Assembly: GCA_017560255.1 (NCBI GenBank)
Contig: JAFYOI010000055.1
Coordinates: 306,197 to 370,196 of the forward strand
DNA from: Clostridia bacterium
GTDB taxonomy: Bacteria; Bacillota; Clostridia; Oscillospirales; Acutalibacteraceae
Direction: 5' to 3'
DNA: 64,000 nt
Below, piece after piece: positions 29,180 through 38,345 of the stretch. Position numbers and translations under genes: made by a program. Every line of letters begins with the position of its first letter. Within the stretch, counting starts at the first letter, position 1. The notes beneath the pieces were generated by a model that saw only the letters and a list, made by a program, of their open reading frames with translations, searched no databases and was not told the origin of the DNA.

Positions 29180-30358
29180 ATGAATTATCGTAAGGATAAA
29201 TACGGGAACGAACTCTCCATCTTGGGTTATGGTTGTATGCGTTTTTCAAGAAAGGTTGGTAAAGTAGACCTCAATAAAACTGAAAAAGAAATTATGACCG
29301 CTTTTAATAACGGTGTTAACTATTATGACACCGCTTATATTTATCCCGGCAGCGAAGCCGCACTCGGTGAAATTCTTGAAAAAAACGGCATTCGTGATCA
29401 AGTTTATATTGCAACCAAACTCCCACACTACCTTATCAAAAGCAGAGAAAGTCTTGAAAAGATGTTCGCAGAAGAACTCAAAAGATTGCGCACAGACCAC
29501 GTTGACTACTACTTTATGCATATGCTCACGGATGTTGACACTTGGGAAAGGCTGAAGGGACTCGGCATTGTTGAGTGGCTCGAAGAGAAGAAAGCGAGCG
29601 GTGCAATCCGTCAGGTAGGATTCTCTTACCACGGCAACTCCGATATGTTCTGTCAACTGGTTGATGCACACGATTGGGACTTCTGTATGATTCAGTACAA
29701 CTATATGGACGAACACTCGCAGGCGGGAAGAAGAGGTCTGCATTACGCACACAGCAAAGGTCTTGCCGTTATGATTATGGAACCTTTGCGCGGTGGAAAA
29801 CTCGTCAGCCATCTTCCAGACGAAGCGAAGAAGATATTTAATAATTACGAAATCAAACGCACGCCTGCACAGTGGGCATTTCGTTGGCTTTGGAATCAGC
29901 CGGAAATCACAGTTGTTCTTTCCGGTATGAACTCGGAAGAAATGGTGCTTGATAACGTAAACACCGCTTCAATGGTTGAAGTCGGAGAAATGACCGAAAA
30001 AGACGAGGAAATGCTCCAAAGCGTTCTTAAATCAATTAACTCCAAGATGAAAGTTAAATGCACGGGTTGCGGTTACTGCGTCCCCTGCCCTAAAAAAGTT
30101 GACATTCCGGGTACGTTTGCAGCGTACAACCGAAGATACTCCGAAAATAAATTCTGGGGACTTGTAGAATACTTTATGTGCACCGCTCTTCGCAGTAATT
30201 CTACCGCCGCCTCAAACTGTGTAGACTGCGGCAAATGCGAGCAACACTGTCCTCAAGGAATTGAAATTCGTAAAGAACTTAAAAACGCTCAGAAGGAACT
30301 TGAAGGCCCTCTCTATAAATGCGCTAAAAAAATTGCTTCGTGGTTTACTAAATTCTAA
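29180..30358 (+). CDS. aldo/keto reductase with C-terminal ferredoxin-like [4Fe-4S] domain
   Basis: TIM-barrel oxidoreductase (about residues 1-285) with the AKR tetrad region YYDTAYIYPGSE (Asp, Tyr), TKLP (Lys) and YYFMHMLTD (His). The C-terminal part carries CTGCGYCVPCPK (about 294) and CVDCGKCEQHCPQGI (about 348). This suggests electron exchange with ferredoxin besides or instead of NADPH. The architecture is common in anaerobic Firmicutes and substrates are generally unknown. GGAGG precedes the start. A paralogue lies convergently at 30400-31524; the two share a terminator. Confidence 0.9.
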   Translation: MNYRKDKYGNELSILGYGCMRFSRKVGKVDLNKTEKEIMTAFNNGVNYYDTAYIYPGSEAALGEILEKNGIRDQVYIATKLPHYLIKSRESLEKMFAEELKRLRTDHVDYYFMHMLTDVDTWERLKGLGIVEWLEEKKASGAIRQVGFSYHGNSDMFCQLVDAHDWDFCMIQYNYMDEHSQAGRRGLHYAHSKGLAVMIMEPLRGGKLVSHLPDEAKKIFNNYEIKRTPAQWAFRWLWNQPEITVVLSGMNSEEMVLDNVNTASMVEVGEMTEKDEEMLQSVLKSINSKMKVKCTGCGYCVPCPKKVDIPGTFAAYNRRYSENKFWGLVEYFMCTALRSNSTAASNCVDCGKCEQHCPQGIEIRKELKNAQKELEGPLYKCAKKIASWFTKF

Positions 30359-30362
30359 AGAA

Positions 30363-30400
30363 AAAGACCGTTCCAAAAAAAGGAATGGTCTTTATATTTT
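30363..30400. terminator. shared terminator of the two aldo/keto reductase genes
   Basis: AAAGACCGTTCC pairs with GGAATGGTCTTT (one G:U), with a 7-base A-rich loop and flanking A and T runs on either side, between convergent stops. Confidence 0.85.
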
Positions 30401-31524
30401 TATTCGTTTGTCTGTTCAAATTCGGCAGCCACGTCTTTCAGCACTTCTCTTATATTAAGGTGTTGCGGACAAACTGACTCACACTTGGCACAACCTATGC
30501 AATCTGAGGCTTTACCACCGTTTTTGGTATGAATTTCATAATAATATTCGGGATTCCATGTACCGAACGTTTTTTTGCCATTCATACAAGCGAACAAATC
30601 AGGAATTGAAATCTTTTTCGGGCAACCGTCAACACAATACTTACAAGCAGTACACGGAATAAGATTTTGCGACTTAAAGATATCACAAACTTTTTTAACC
30701 GCACTGTGTTCATGCTCGGAAAGAGGAACGAAATTCTGCATAACGCTGATATTATCGTTCATCATATCCATATTCCCCATACCCGACAGCACCATCATAA
30801 CACCGTCGAATCCTGCAGCATAACGTATAGCGTAACTTGCATTACTGCCGCCGTTCAAATCATCAAATACGGTTTGCGCTTCTTTGGGCAAGTCAGCAAG
30901 ACAACCGCCTTTAACGGGCTCCATAACAATTATCGGCTTATTGAATTTACGACACACTTCATATACTTTGCGCGACTGTACAGCGGGATCTTCATAGTCC
31001 GCATAATTGAACTGTATCTGAACAACCTCCATCTGAGGATATTCAGTGAGTATCTGTTCAAGGACTTCCGCTTTATCGTGAAATGAAAGTCCTACGTGCT
31101 TAACCCTGCCTTGCGCCTTTAATTCGATCGCCGTTTCGTATGCACGGCACTGTTTAAACTTTTTGTAAACCGCATTATCCTGTGCGTGCATAAGGTAAAA
31201 GTCAAAATAATCAACGCCGCACGCTTCAAGTTGAGATTCAAAAAGCGGAAGTATGTCCTCGTTCTTTTCAAAAAACATTCCCGTAAGTTTATTGACAAGC
31301 AAATAACTTTCGCGCGGATGACGTGAAGTCAAACATTCACGAATAGCAATTTCACTTTTACCGCCAACGTAACCGTGGGCAGTGTCAAAATAATTAAAAC
31401 CACCATCAATAAAAGCGTCAACCATTTTGGAAAATTCCACAGTGTCAACCATATCGCCATTCATCGGTAAACGCATACAACCAAAGCCGAAATTCTTTTT
31501 TATCTCCGGAAAATATTTATTCAT
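30400..31524 (-). CDS. aldo/keto reductase with C-terminal [4Fe-4S] domain (paralogue)
   Basis: 374-residue homologue of the preceding gene. The barrel begins KKNFGFGCMRLP and has FDTAHGYVGGKSE, NKLTG and FYLMHAQD as the tetrad segments. The iron-sulfur cysteines are in CTACKYCVDGCPK (about residue 290) and CIGCAKCESVCPQH (about 346). It begins 9 bp after hpt stops on the same strand, so the order hpt then AKR suggests one transcript. Divergence from the neighbour indicates an old duplication or separate origin, not a recent tandem copy. Confidence 0.9.
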   Translation of the reverse strand: MNKYFPEIKKNFGFGCMRLPMNGDMVDTVEFSKMVDAFIDGGFNYFDTAHGYVGGKSEIAIRECLTSRHPRESYLLVNKLTGMFFEKNEDILPLFESQLEACGVDYFDFYLMHAQDNAVYKKFKQCRAYETAIELKAQGRVKHVGLSFHDKAEVLEQILTEYPQMEVVQIQFNYADYEDPAVQSRKVYEVCRKFNKPIIVMEPVKGGCLADLPKEAQTVFDDLNGGSNASYAIRYAAGFDGVMMVLSGMGNMDMMNDNISVMQNFVPLSEHEHSAVKKVCDIFKSQNLIPCTACKYCVDGCPKKISIPDLFACMNGKKTFGTWNPEYYYEIHTKNGGKASDCIGCAKCESVCPQHLNIREVLKDVAAEFEQTNE

Positions 31525-31533
31525 AACGTCCCC

Positions 31534-32094
31534 TTAAATCTCACTATCATATTCAGCAACGTAGGGCAAATTCCTATAATGCTCACCGCAATCAAGTCCG
31601 TACCCGATTACAAAATAATCAGGAATTGTAAAAAGCGAAATGTCCGCTTTAAAATCAACAACTCGTCTGGAGGGTTTGTCAAGCAACGTAATAACATGTA
31701 AAGACAGTGGATTACGGGATTTAAGCATTTTTACAACGTCGTTCAAAGTTCTGCCCGTATCAATAATATCTTCAAGAATTACAACGTGATAATTGCTAAT
31801 GTCCTTGTCAATATCCATCGTAATTTTTACAATACCGGTGGACACCGTACCCTCGTAATAACTCTTTGCGCACATAAAAGACACTTCACACGGCACAGTA
31901 ACGACACGGCACACGTCAGACATAAACACAAATGCACCCTTGAGAATGCTGACAAGCAAAATCGGTCTGCCGTCATAGATTTTATCTATTTCCGCCCCCA
32001 CGCGCTTTATTGCCGCTTTAATTTCCTCTTCGGTTATAATTACTCTTTTTATTTTTGAGTTGAACTCTTCAAGTGTTACAATATTACTCACCAT
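31534..32094 (-). CDS. hpt: hypoxanthine phosphoribosyltransferase
   Basis: Purine salvage enzyme that makes IMP/GMP from hypoxanthine/guanine and PRPP. It has the PRPP-binding loop VVILEDIIDTGRTL (about residues 98-111), the LLVSILKGAFVFMSDV segment, and the C-terminal VIGYGLDCGEHYRNLPY base-binding region. 186 residues is typical. In many Firmicutes hpt lies between tilS and ftsH; here it has moved away from them. Confidence 0.95.
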   Translation of the reverse strand: MVSNIVTLEEFNSKIKRVIITEEEIKAAIKRVGAEIDKIYDGRPILLVSILKGAFVFMSDVCRVVTVPCEVSFMCAKSYYEGTVSTGIVKITMDIDKDISNYHVVILEDIIDTGRTLNDVVKMLKSRNPLSLHVITLLDKPSRRVVDFKADISLFTIPDYFVIGYGLDCGEHYRNLPYVAEYDSEI

Positions 32095-32253
32095 TACCGT
32101 CTCCCGTCAAAACAATATTATTACAACAAATATATAACATTTTTCTGCTTTTTTCAATCAAATATTGTTAAAAATTTTAACATCATCTATTTTATTGAAC
32201 TTTTACTTGTTTTAGAGTATAATCATCAAAAAAAGAAACAGGAGTATCCTTAT

Positions 32254-33564
32254 ATGACAATCACAAAAAATATTATATATGTTGGTGTTAACGACACAAA
32301 AATCGATTTGTTTGAGGGACAGTACAAAGTGCCGAGTGGCATGTCATACAATTCCTACGCCATTATTGACGAAAAAATCGCAATTATGGACAGCGTTGAT
32401 GCGAATTTTACTGAGGAGTGGCTCAGCAATATAAAGAACGTTTTGGGAGAAAGAACGCCCGACTTCTTGATAGTACAACACATGGAGCCCGACCACTCCG
32501 CAAACATAGTAAATTTCCTTACTGTATATCCGAAGGCAAAAATCGTATCATCCGCAAAAGCGTTTTCTGTAATGAAGAACTTCTTCGGCACAGATTTTGA
32601 GGACAACAGAATAGTAGTTACCGAAAATGACACCCTTTGTCTTGGAGAGCACACACTTACCTTCATAACCGCGCCAATGGTACATTGGCCAGAGGTAATT
32701 ATGACCTATGATTCAACAGACAAAGTACTTTTCTCGGCTGATGCTTTCGGTAAATTCGGCACAACCGGCACCGATGAAGATTGGAAAAATGAGGCGCGCA
32801 GATACTTTATCGGCATCGTTGGAAAATACGGCATACAGGTTCAGAATGTACTCAAAAAAGTATCAAAACTTGACGTGAGGACCATTTGTGCACTTCATGG
32901 TCCCATATTGAATGAAAACATTGAAAAATACGTAAATTTATATGATACTTGGTCAAGTTACAAGCCCGAAGAAGACGGAGTTGTAATCGCCTACACATCA
33001 GTTTACGGCAACACCAAAAAAGCGGTTTTGCTCCTTGAAAAAGAAATGAAAGAAAAAGGTGCGCAAAACGTGGTCACGTACGACCTTGCACGTTGCGATA
33101 TGGCACAGGCGGTCAGTGACGCTTTCCGTTACAACAAAACCGTGCTCGCAACAACCACGTACAACGCTGAAATTTTCCCGTTTATGCGTGAGTTCATTAC
33201 TCACCTCACAGAGCGCAATTTCAGTAACCGCACCGTCGCCTTGATTGAAAACGGCAGTTGGGCTCCACTTGCGGCAAAGGTTATGAGATCAATGCTTGAA
33301 AAAAGCAAAAATATAACATTTACAGAAACAACCGTCACAATTCTCTCCGCTTTAAGCGAGGAAAGCATCGCTCAATTAACCGCACTTTCAGATGAATTAT
33401 TGACAAAAAACACAGACAAAGAAGTTTCGTGCGAAAAATCTGACAAGAAAAAGTCTTATAGATGTACGATATGCGGATACGTTTATGAGGGAGACAATTT
33501 ACCCGCCGACTTCGTATGCCCTTGGTGCAAACGTGGCGCAGAAGAATTTGAGGAAATAGAATAA
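32254..33564 (+). CDS. flavodiiron protein with C-terminal rubredoxin domain
   Basis: Oxygen and/or nitric oxide reductase of anaerobes. The metallo-beta-lactamase-like diiron domain (about residues 1-250) has ligands in [10 protein letters not shown], with later His in MVHWPE and ALHGP. A flavodoxin domain follows (about 255-395) with the FMN loop [12 protein letters not shown]. The last 40 residues are a rubredoxin with [10 protein letters not shown] and CPWCKRG. This is the flavorubredoxin order. GGAG precedes the start. It is followed 17 bp later by the macrodomain gene, but that gene's own ribosome site and different role leave operon membership open. Confidence 0.94.
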   Translation: MTITKNIIYVGVNDTKIDLFEGQYKVPSGMSYNSYAIIDEKIAIMDSVDANFTEEWLSNIKNVLGERTPDFLIVQHMEPDHSANIVNFLTVYPKAKIVSSAKAFSVMKNFFGTDFEDNRIVVTENDTLCLGEHTLTFITAPMVHWPEVIMTYDSTDKVLFSADAFGKFGTTGTDEDWKNEARRYFIGIVGKYGIQVQNVLKKVSKLDVRTICALHGPILNENIEKYVNLYDTWSSYKPEEDGVVIAYTSVYGNTKKAVLLLEKEMKEKGAQNVVTYDLARCDMAQAVSDAFRYNKTVLATTTYNAEIFPFMREFITHLTERNFSNRTVALIENGSWAPLAAKVMRSMLEKSKNITFTETTVTILSALSEESIAQLTALSDELLTKNTDKEVSCEKSDKKKSYRCTICGYVYEGDNLPADFVCPWCKRGAEEFEEIE

Positions 33565-33581
33565 AACAGGGAGGAATAATT

Positions 33582-34553
33582 ATGCCGCTCCAAATAATAA
33601 GAAATGATATAACCAAACTTAAAGTTGATGCAATTGTAAACGCCGCAAACTCCTCGCTTCTGGGGGGCGGCGGAGTTGATGGTTGCATTCATCGCGCAGC
33701 CGGAAAGGAACTACTTAAGGAGTGCAAAACTCTTGGTGGTTGCGATACCGGAGATGCAAAAATAACGGGCGCATATAATCTCCCCTGCAAATACGTAATC
33801 CACACCGTAGGCCCTATCTGGAGGGGTGGCAGCCAAGCAGAAAAAGAACTTCTTGAATCCTGCTATAAAAAATCTTTGCAACTTGCAAAAGATCACGACT
33901 GCCAAACCGTTGCATTTCCGCTCATCTCCGCGGGCGTTTACCGCTATCCAAAAGCGGCGGCACTCAAAGTTGCCATTGACACGATAAGCGACTTCTTGTT
34001 TGAAAACGAAATGACGGTATACATTGTTTTATTCGACAAAGCCGCCTGCCAGATCGGCAAAAAAATATTCCCCGACATTGAGGAATACATTGACGACCGC
34101 TATGCCGACGAACACACAAAATCAGACCGTGTACGTTTTCGTCAAGCGACATATAGTGTGAGTTGCGATAAATGCGCACCCCCCACAGAACTTGACGTAA
34201 AACTACAACAAATTGACGAAAGTTTTTCTCAAATGCTTTTAAGGAAGATTGACGAAAAAGGTATGACGGACGTTCAGTGCTATAAAAAAGCGAACATTGA
34301 CCGTAAACTTTTTTCTAAAATCCGCGGTGACGTGCATTATCAGCCGCGTAAACAAACCGCAATTGCCTTTGCTATTGCGCTTGAATTGTCATTGGCTGAA
34401 ACGGAAGATTTGCTTCAGAAGGCGGGATATGCACTCTCCCACAGCAACAAATTTGACATTATCATTGAATATTTTATATCCAAAAGTTTTTACAACATAC
34501 ACGAAATAAACGAAGTATTATTCGCTTTTGATCAGAGTTTGTTGGGGGTATAG
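33582..34553 (+). CDS. macrodomain protein with C-terminal HTH-like domain
   Basis: Residues 1-165 form a macrodomain of the YmdB/O-acetyl-ADP-ribose deacetylase type: [25 protein letters not shown] and SAGVYRYP are the ADP-ribose-binding loops. A linker follows and then, from about residue 210, a helical domain with [16 protein letters not shown] and [15 protein letters not shown]. It resembles a degenerate XRE-type helix-turn-helix and may bind DNA or RNA. GGGAGG precedes the start. rtcB follows after 40 bp and a VWA gene after that. This grouping suggests removal or recognition of ADP-ribose or terminal phosphates in RNA stress, an inference from context only. Confidence 0.88.
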   Translation: MPLQIIRNDITKLKVDAIVNAANSSLLGGGGVDGCIHRAAGKELLKECKTLGGCDTGDAKITGAYNLPCKYVIHTVGPIWRGGSQAEKELLESCYKKSLQLAKDHDCQTVAFPLISAGVYRYPKAAALKVAIDTISDFLFENEMTVYIVLFDKAACQIGKKIFPDIEEYIDDRYADEHTKSDRVRFRQATYSVSCDKCAPPTELDVKLQQIDESFSQMLLRKIDEKGMTDVQCYKKANIDRKLFSKIRGDVHYQPRKQTAIAFAIALELSLAETEDLLQKAGYALSHSNKFDIIIEYFISKSFYNIHEINEVLFAFDQSLLGV

Positions 34554-34593
34554 TCGTTTTCCGTAATACCCCCCAAATTTAAGGAGGGTTATT

Positions 34594-35802
34594 ATGATTG
34601 AAATCAAAGGCAAGCACAACACCGCTATATGCTACACAAATGCGGTTGATCAAACTGCAATTTCACAACTTATTGCAATATGTAATGAAGATGCTTTTAA
34701 AGACAGTAAAATCCGCGTTATGCCCGACGTACACGCGGGAAAGGGTTGTACAATCGGCACAACAATGACAATCACCGACAAGGTTGTACCGAATATGGTC
34801 GGCGTCGATATAGGTTGCGGTATGTTTACACTTACACTCGGCAAAATTGATATTGACCTTAAGAAGTTTGACGAAGCAGCGCATACCATCCCCTGCGGCA
34901 GAAACGTCTGGGACGGCAGAGTTGAAAAATTCGACCTTACTCCCCTGCTTTGTTTTCGCTCACTCAAAGACAGCAAGAGGCTCGAAAGAAGCCTCGGTAC
35001 ATTGGGCGGTGGAAATCATTTTATTGAGATTGACGAAGCCGACGACGGCACAAAATATCTCATAATACATTCGGGAAGCAGAAACCTCGGTACACAGGTT
35101 GCAAGAATTTATCAAAAATTAGCAATTGACCTTAATGCAGGTAAAGAAGATTATTTCAGAAAACGTGATACCATTATATCCGAATATAAAAATATAGGTA
35201 AACGAAAAGAAATACAGCGCGTTCTGAAGGAAATGGAAAGAGAATGGAAAAGTAAGAAACCCGCTCTCCCCGAAGACCTATGTTACCTTTACGGCTCATA
35301 TATGGACGAATATATGCACGACATTGATATATGTCAGCAGTTTGCTAAAAGAAACCGCGAAAAAATGGCAGAAATTCTGCTGGATAAAATGAGCATAACT
35401 GCGCTTGAAAGTTTTCACACAATTCACAACTATATTGACGTTGAGGAAAAGATTCTTCGTAAAGGCTCGGTTTCGGCAAGGAAGGGCGAAAAAATACTGA
35501 TACCAATAAATATGCGTGACGGCAGTCTTATCTGTATCGGCAAGGGTAACAGTGATTGGAACTTTTCCGCTCCGCACGGTGCGGGCAGGCTGATGTCACG
35601 CTCGGATGCTATTCAGAGACTTAAGATGGAGGAATATACGGAGCAGATGGCGGGTATTTACACAACCTGCGTTAACACTTCAACCCTTGACGAATCCCCT
35701 ATGGCGTATAAGAATATGAACGAAATTATTGAAAACATTGAGCCGACCGCAGAAATTATAGCGCGTATAAAGCCCATATATAATTTCAAGGCGGCTGAAT
35801 AA
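34594..35802 (+). CDS. rtcB: RtcB-family RNA ligase
   Basis: Mn2+/GTP-dependent ligase that joins RNA 2',3'-cyclic phosphate (or 3'-phosphate) to 5'-OH ends. Metal-ligand motifs are visible: MPDVHAGKGC, GVDIGCGM (Asp, Cys), LGGGNHFIEI (His) and SGSRNLG, then HGAGRLMSR near the end with the guanylylated His. 402 residues is the shorter bacterial form (E. coli 408). GGAGG precedes the start. No archease, RtcA or RtcR gene is visible; the partners here are a macrodomain protein and a VWA protein. Confidence 0.93.
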   Translation: MIEIKGKHNTAICYTNAVDQTAISQLIAICNEDAFKDSKIRVMPDVHAGKGCTIGTTMTITDKVVPNMVGVDIGCGMFTLTLGKIDIDLKKFDEAAHTIPCGRNVWDGRVEKFDLTPLLCFRSLKDSKRLERSLGTLGGGNHFIEIDEADDGTKYLIIHSGSRNLGTQVARIYQKLAIDLNAGKEDYFRKRDTIISEYKNIGKRKEIQRVLKEMEREWKSKKPALPEDLCYLYGSYMDEYMHDIDICQQFAKRNREKMAEILLDKMSITALESFHTIHNYIDVEEKILRKGSVSARKGEKILIPINMRDGSLICIGKGNSDWNFSAPHGAGRLMSRSDAIQRLKMEEYTEQMAGIYTTCVNTSTLDESPMAYKNMNEIIENIEPTAEIIARIKPIYNFKAAE

Positions 35803-35903
35803 TTTGTCGCTTTAAATGCGACCAAACAAAAGTTGATAATCTCTATAATGTGATTGTAAGGTTAGTAAAATCTTTCAATCACATTATTTTTGGAGGTTAT
35901 TTT

Positions 35904-36554
35904 ATGGAAAACATCAGCACTGAACTCGTATTTATTCTTGACAGAAGCGGATCTATGGGTGGACTTGAAAGCGACACCATCGGAGGATTCAACGCAATGA
36001 TTGAAAAACAGAAAAAGATTGATGGAAAATGTTTTGTGACAACTATTTTGTTTGACAACGTGGCTGAAACAATTCACGACAGGGTCGACCTTGACGACGT
36101 TCCACAAATGACGGAGGATGACTACTACGTAAGGGGTTGTACGGCGCTTATTGATGCTCTGGGGGGCGCAATCGAGCATATTGAAAAGGTACACAAGTAT
36201 ATTCGTAAAGAGGATGTACCTCAAAATACGCTGTTTGTCATAACGACGGATGGTCAGGAAAACGCAAGCAATATCTACACAAGCAAAAAAGTCAAAAAAA
36301 TGGTAGAAAAAAAGAAAGAGGAATGCGGATGGGAATTTCTTTTCATCGGTGCAAATATTGATGCGGTTGAAACCGCAAAAACGTACGGAATAAGTCCTGA
36401 CAGAGCCGCTAACTACCATGCAGACAAAAAAGGTACGCGAGTTGTTTACGATGCGGTCGCAACGGCGGTTACTCACGCACGATGCCATACGCCAATGGCT
36501 TCAGATTGGAGCGCAGAGATAGACAAAGATTTTAAAAAGAGAAGTAAGGAATGA
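35904..36554 (+). CDS. von Willebrand factor A (VWA) domain protein
   Basis: Single-domain cytosolic VWA protein of 216 residues. The MIDAS metal site is DRSGSMG (about residue 12), with the Thr in GCTALID and the Asp in TTDGQENAS. No signal peptide is present. The start at 35904 follows TGGAGG; the 18 codons read open upstream are not supported. It resembles the TerY-like VWA proteins found with stress and RNA-repair genes, and probably scaffolds a metal-dependent protein interaction. About 100 bp separates it from rtcB. Confidence 0.88.
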   Translation: MENISTELVFILDRSGSMGGLESDTIGGFNAMIEKQKKIDGKCFVTTILFDNVAETIHDRVDLDDVPQMTEDDYYVRGCTALIDALGGAIEHIEKVHKYIRKEDVPQNTLFVITTDGQENASNIYTSKKVKKMVEKKKEECGWEFLFIGANIDAVETAKTYGISPDRAANYHADKKGTRVVYDAVATAVTHARCHTPMASDWSAEIDKDFKKRSKE

Positions 36555-36628
36555 TACAAATAAGCCTTGGAGTTCATACCCCAAGGCTTGTTGCTTCGTT
36601 TAATTATAATTTAACGTTTTGATTTTAC

Positions 36629-36655
36629 AACACAAGAGGACCGTCCCCTTGTGTT
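36629..36655. repeat. REP-like repeat copy 1
   Basis: AACACAAG and CTTGTGTT (36629-36636, 36648-36655) form a stem around GAGGACCGTCCC. It is the cleanest copy of a repeat seen nine times between 36.6 and 40.35 kb. Just before it, 36564-36590 holds the AAGCCTTGG/CCAAGGCTT hairpin that ends the VWA transcript. Confidence 0.85.
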
Positions 36656-36676
36656 CTTCCCTGTGTTTTTAGTCGC

Positions 36677-37573
36677 CTAACCTTTTGGCACAACGTATAA
36701 ACGATTAATTATAACATCCCCCATAAAATAATTAAAAGCGTGTTGGATACTGTTGGTTTCATAATCATACCTAAAAACTATTGCGTGCGTTTCGCCCATA
36801 CAATTAATAACCCTGCAGAATACATAAATTTGATCATCCACTATCTGAACCTTATCAAACAAATAAGAAAGATAGCCAATATCATCCCAATTCTTTTTCG
36901 GTTCGAGTTCATTATATAGTTTCGCAAAAACCTTGCTGGTTTGTTTACCTCTCTCTACGTCAAAGATTTTCTCTTCATTTCCTTTATAAAAAGAAATAGT
37001 GTGGTAGTCTAAAATCTCTGCTTTTATTTCATACATCGGATACTCGTAATCTGTTGCCGCAAATTCAGTTGAAACATTCGTTTTCAAATCATACTCTACG
37101 GTTTTTACTCCATCTGTCAAAACAATTTTACCATCATAATAAAAGCCGTTATCGTGCTGATAAACTCCATTTGATGGGTTATTATTATTTTGATCATAAG
37201 TCTTGTCTGCACCATCGCCAACACAAAATGTTCCACTATAGCGGATAGAGAATTCTTTACCATCAGAATTTATAGACGCTATATTCCATTTCTTTAATTT
37301 GTTTTCACTGTTTTGAAATCCAAACCATATTGTGTCACCTTGAACGACATACACTTCGAGAAAAGACCAGTCAGCGTTATTTTCCTCGAGTATTTTTTTG
37401 CAATCTATAGTCGTATTTTCAAGTACAACTTCCTTATAACGTACGTATGGAATGTTTTCAGTTGTTTCAACTTCAAGAGATTCAAACATACCTACCAATT
37501 CATTTGATTTACATCCTATAAACGAAAAACATAGGAGAATTACAAGTAAAATACATAAAATCGGTTTCATCAT
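36677..37573 (-). CDS. putative lipoprotein, unknown function
   Basis: 298 residues starting at ATG 37573, with GGGAG six bases upstream. The signal sequence ends in the lipobox FIGC (Cys about residue 21). The mature part is rich in beta-strand-like stretches and aromatic residues (YQHDNGFYYDGKIV), consistent with a beta-propeller or beta-sandwich. I do not recognise a family. It is flanked by REP copies on both sides. The base composition is more AT-rich than the flanking housekeeping genes. Confidence 0.75.
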   Translation of the reverse strand: MMKPILCILLVILLCFSFIGCKSNELVGMFESLEVETTENIPYVRYKEVVLENTTIDCKKILEENNADWSFLEVYVVQGDTIWFGFQNSENKLKKWNIASINSDGKEFSIRYSGTFCVGDGADKTYDQNNNNPSNGVYQHDNGFYYDGKIVLTDGVKTVEYDLKTNVSTEFAATDYEYPMYEIKAEILDYHTISFYKGNEEKIFDVERGKQTSKVFAKLYNELEPKKNWDDIGYLSYLFDKVQIVDDQIYVFCRVINCMGETHAIVFRYDYETNSIQHAFNYFMGDVIINRLYVVPKG

Positions 37574-37590
37574 TATTACTCCCACCCAAA

Positions 37591-37658
37591 ACAACACAAC
37601 CCAGAGAACCGTCCCTTGTGTGCCTATTGTTTTTTCTAACCGTCCCCTTGTGTTCGCT
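37591..37658. repeat. REP-like repeat copies 2 and 3
   Basis: Two tandem copies: AGAACCGTCCCTTGTG near 37604 and CTAACCGTCCCCTTGTG near 37637. They lie between the lipoprotein gene start and the 3' end of the small membrane-protein gene. Confidence 0.8.
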
Positions 37659-37848
37659 AATCATCCCTTGTCTTCTTTTCTTTTTGTTTTTTCAACATTA
37701 ATATGACCCAAATAACTGTAAGAATAATTGATATAATTGAAACCATGATTTTTAACCATTTGGAAAAACTTACAAAATTTGCACTAATAAAAAACGCCAA
37801 AGATATCACAATAAAAATTGCATAAAACAACCTATACTTTGAATACAC
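37657..37848 (-). CDS. small two-helix membrane protein
   Basis: 63 residues from a GTG start at 37848, with GAGAGGG upstream. Two hydrophobic segments (about residues 7-25 and 32-52) and a highly charged Lys-rich tail. No family recognised. The end falls inside REP copy 3's flank, so the charged C-terminus may have been reshaped by the repeat. Coding status rests on the ribosome site and the membrane pattern. Confidence 0.55.
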   Translation of the reverse strand: MYSKYRLFYAIFIVISLAFFISANFVSFSKWLKIMVSIISIILTVIWVILMLKKQKEKKTRDD

Positions 37849-37879
37849 ATTAATCCCTCTCTTCGTTATATATATTATT

Positions 37880-38254
37880 TCAACACAGAGAACCGTCCCC
37901 TGTCTTTTGGTCCCCTGTCTTTTGCCCTGTGTGTTTTGTTGTGTTTGTTTTTATATGTTCCCTTAGCGATTCTGCAATTTCTATTTTAAAAACAATATCA
38001 TTTTCATCAAATTTTAAATGAATACATTTACCATCAGCCATTGGATATTCACACAAATAGCCATAAGAGGTTGCCATTAGCCATTCGTATGGTGATGGTA
38101 CTAATTCACACACCTCAAAAAATGAAGTCTCATTTATTACGACCTCTTTAAAATCATCCAATTCATAATACTCCTTTGGTTCCGGCAATGTCGTTCCACA
38201 ACCACACAACAAAATCAAGCATACACACATAATAAAACATTTAAAAATTTTCAT
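37880..38254 (-). CDS. small putative lipoprotein with REP-encoded C-terminus
   Basis: 124 residues. The signal peptide ends with lipobox LCGC (Cys about residue 19); the mature domain is acidic. The last ~20 residues (TGQKTGDQKTGDGSLC region) are translated directly from REP copy 4, whose repeated tract supplies the twin QKTGD units. The gene therefore probably lost its original stop when the repeat arrived. No family recognised. GGTGAGGG-like signal lies before the start. Confidence 0.65.
   Translation of the reverse strand: MKIFKCFIMCVCLILLCGCGTTLPEPKEYYELDDFKEVVINETSFFEVCELVPSPYEWLMATSYGYLCEYPMADGKCIHLKFDENDIVFKIEIAESLREHIKTNTTKHTGQKTGDQKTGDGSLC
37881..37945. repeat. REP-like repeat copy 4 with internal duplication
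   Basis: ACAGAGAACCGTCCCC at 37884 is followed by a second partial TCCCCTGTCTTTT unit. It lies inside the 3' end of the 37880-38254 gene. Confidence 0.8.
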
Positions 38255-38269
38255 AAAACCCTCACCTAC

Positions 38270-38345
38270 TTTTCGCTAACCGTCCCCTTGTGTTCTTGGT
38301 TTATGACTTTTTCAGTGGTTTCTAACCGTTCCCTGTCTTTTCTTT
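38270..38345. repeat. REP-like repeat copies 5 and 6
   Basis: GCTAACCGTCCCCTTGTG near 38275 and a degenerate CTAACCGTTCCCTGTC near 38325. The latter supplies the last codons of the 38322-38885 gene. Confidence 0.7.
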
